In this document: piece after piece, positions 62,777 through 64,000 of the stretch
How the letters are laid out: each line of letters opens with the position of its first letter
Position numbering within the stretch: position 1 is the stretch's first letter
Source: Paracoccus denitrificans
GTDB taxonomy: Bacteria > Pseudomonadota > Alphaproteobacteria > Rhodobacterales > Rhodobacteraceae
Direction: 5' to 3'
DNA length: 64,000 nt
Assembly: GCA_005768755.1 (NCBI GenBank)
Contig: VAFL01000017.1
Location: 1-64,000, forward strand
Notes under the pieces: model-generated
The model's input: the letters and a program-made list of their open reading frames with translations, nothing else
Database searches by the model: none
What the model was told of the DNA's origin: nothing
Program-made: the position numbers and the translations under genes

Positions 62777-64000
62777 GCCGCATCCTGCTTTTTCTGGTGA
62801 TTGCGTTCGCCGCGCCCGCAACGGCGCAGGATGCGCCCGATCAGCCGATTATCCGAACGCAGCTTGATCCGGCGGAAGTGCTTACGGGTCAGCAGACCAG
62901 TCTGACGGTGACCGTTCTGGTCCCAAGCTTCTTTTCCGAACCCGTAGCGCTTCCCAGTTATGACCTGCCCAATATCATGGTGGAACTGCCGGACGAAGAT
63001 ACTCACCCGGTCAGCGAACGCGTTCAGGGCCGCAAATGGTCCGGCGTGCGGCGGCAATATCTTGTCACCCCGCTGGTTCCGGGTGAGATCACACTGCCCG
63101 CGCAGTCCGTCAGCTTCACCTATGCCGATGCGGACTATCAGCCGGTCAAGGCAACCGCGCAGACCGATGCGGTGATCTTGACCGGGCTTGTTCCGCCCGG
63201 CGCCGAAGGGCTGGACCCGTTCCTGGCGGCAAACGCCCTGACGCTGGATCAGGTAATCGAGGGCACCGAGGGCGAACTGGAACCGGGCGCCGCCATTACC
63301 CGCACCGTCACCGCGACCATCGACGGCAGCCGGGCCATGACCATCCCGCCGCTTCTGCCGCCCCTCGATCTGCCCGGCCTGTCCGAACATCCCGATCCGC
63401 CCGAAGTGACGGACGACCCGGAAACCGGGATCGGCACCCGCGTCGAAAGCGTGACCTATATCCCGAATCAGGGCGGGCGCTTTACCCTGCCGGACATCAG
63501 TATTGGTTGGTACAATATCGCAGCCGATCAGGTCGAACAGGCAACGGCTTCCGGCGTCAGCCTTGCCGTGCGTGGCCCCAGCCCGGCCGAGACATCGCAG
63601 CCTCTGAACTGGCGAATGATCGCGGTCATTGCGATGGCGTTGCTTCTGTTGGCCGCCATCCTCTGGGCGGTGTGGCGACGTTACGGCCCCATCCTCAGGG
63701 CGCGGGCTGCGCGGGCACGCGCGGCATGGCAGGCGTCACCACGGTATGCGTTACGGCAGGCCCGTCAGGCCGTGCAGGATCACAGGCTTGGCGCGGCAAT
63801 CGCATGGACCAGCCGATGGTGGCGGCGGGGCGACAGGGAACAGGATAAAGCCGTCCAGTCCGCCTATCTGACCATCGGCAGGGGGCGTTACGGCCCGCAG
63901 CCACTCGACACCCCCGCGCTTGATGCAACCTGGGACGCGGGGAAACGCGCATTGGACAAGCAGGCACGGCAACACCCCGCCCGCCAGCAAATCGGGCGGG
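62773..64000 (+). CDS. BatD-like protein (oxygen tolerance family), partial at right edge
   Basis: The frame begins at ATG 62773, overlapping the preceding stop, and stays open to the window end (409 codons). A signal peptide MSRILLFLVIAFAAPATAQ is followed by Ig-like beta domains with QLDPAEVLTGQQTSLTVTV and GEITLPAQSVSFTYADADYQP. A membrane helix (MIAVIAMALLLLAAILWAVW) near residue 290 and a cytoplasmic Arg/Ala-rich tail follow. This matches BatD, the periplasm-facing partner of BatA/BatB. The C-terminus is missing. Confidence 0.9.
   Translation, partial: MSRILLFLVIAFAAPATAQDAPDQPIIRTQLDPAEVLTGQQTSLTVTVLVPSFFSEPVALPSYDLPNIMVELPDEDTHPVSERVQGRKWSGVRRQYLVTPLVPGEITLPAQSVSFTYADADYQPVKATAQTDAVILTGLVPPGAEGLDPFLAANALTLDQVIEGTEGELEPGAAITRTVTATIDGSRAMTIPPLLPPLDLPGLSEHPDPPEVTDDPETGIGTRVESVTYIPNQGGRFTLPDISIGWYNIAADQVEQATASGVSLAVRGPSPAETSQPLNWRMIAVIAMALLLLAAILWAVWRRYGPILRARAARARAAWQASPRYALRQARQAVQDHRLGAAIAWTSRWWRRGDREQDKAVQSAYLTIGRGRYGPQPLDTPALDATWDAGKRALDKQARQHPARQQIGR

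Overview
The window is gene-dense, high-GC DNA with short intergenic gaps and many ATGA/TGATG start-stop overlaps. The protein families (several TRAP and spermidine-type ABC importers, BKACE, a sorbitol dehydrogenase closely resembling the Rhodobacter SmoS enzyme, and an adenine deaminase/nucleoside hydrolase pair) point to an alphaproteobacterium of the Rhodobacterales, perhaps Paracoccus-like. That placement is inferred from protein character only. No tRNA, rRNA, insertion sequence, prophage or CRISPR array was seen. Both ends cut genes: an SDR gene at the left and a BatD-like gene at the right.

Left part (1-16.6 kb). A MarR-headed operon encodes a complete TRAP transporter and an SDR. Divergent from it are a glutathione transferase and a fused MhqO-MhqD-type dioxygenase/esterase, followed by an opposing FMN reductase, which together look like a quinone detoxification set. 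Next come a SpoT-like HD hydrolase and an aldo/keto reductase, then a periplasmic three-subunit FAD dehydrogenase (Tat-exported small subunit, GMC flavoprotein, triheme cytochrome c). An aldehyde dehydrogenase and a TRAP QM pair with a hydroxyacid dehydrogenase, but no binding-protein gene, close this part.

Middle (16.5-43.5 kb). A seven-gene minus-strand operon (LacI regulator, spermidine-type ABC importer, nucleoside hydrolase, adenine deaminase) reads as purine nucleoside uptake and breakdown. Then follow an acyl-CoA synthetase, acetate kinase overlapping a sorbitol dehydrogenase, and a lipoprotein esterase. A catabolic block holds a carbamoylase/hydantoinase-type amidase, LysR, RidA, a full TRAP transporter, an RraA-like protein and BKACE. 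A GntR-ADP-ribosylglycohydrolase-PfkB kinase-ABC importer operon comes last. It is the best candidate for an undescribed pathway, probably import, N-glycoside cleavage and sugar phosphorylation of a ribosylated compound.

Right part (43.5-64 kb). A one-strand ferric siderophore locus runs FecI, FecR, TonB receptor, binding protein, permease, ATPase and a DUF2218-siderophore reductase. An Ada/2OG-oxygenase alkylation-repair pair and an exported HAD phosphatase follow. An octaheme TPR cytochrome c lies divergent to a sulfatase gene interrupted by an in-frame TAA. After a strong terminator, a Bat/VWA operon (DUF58, DUF4381, VWA, VWA-TPR, BatD) runs off the end without an adjacent MoxR gene.
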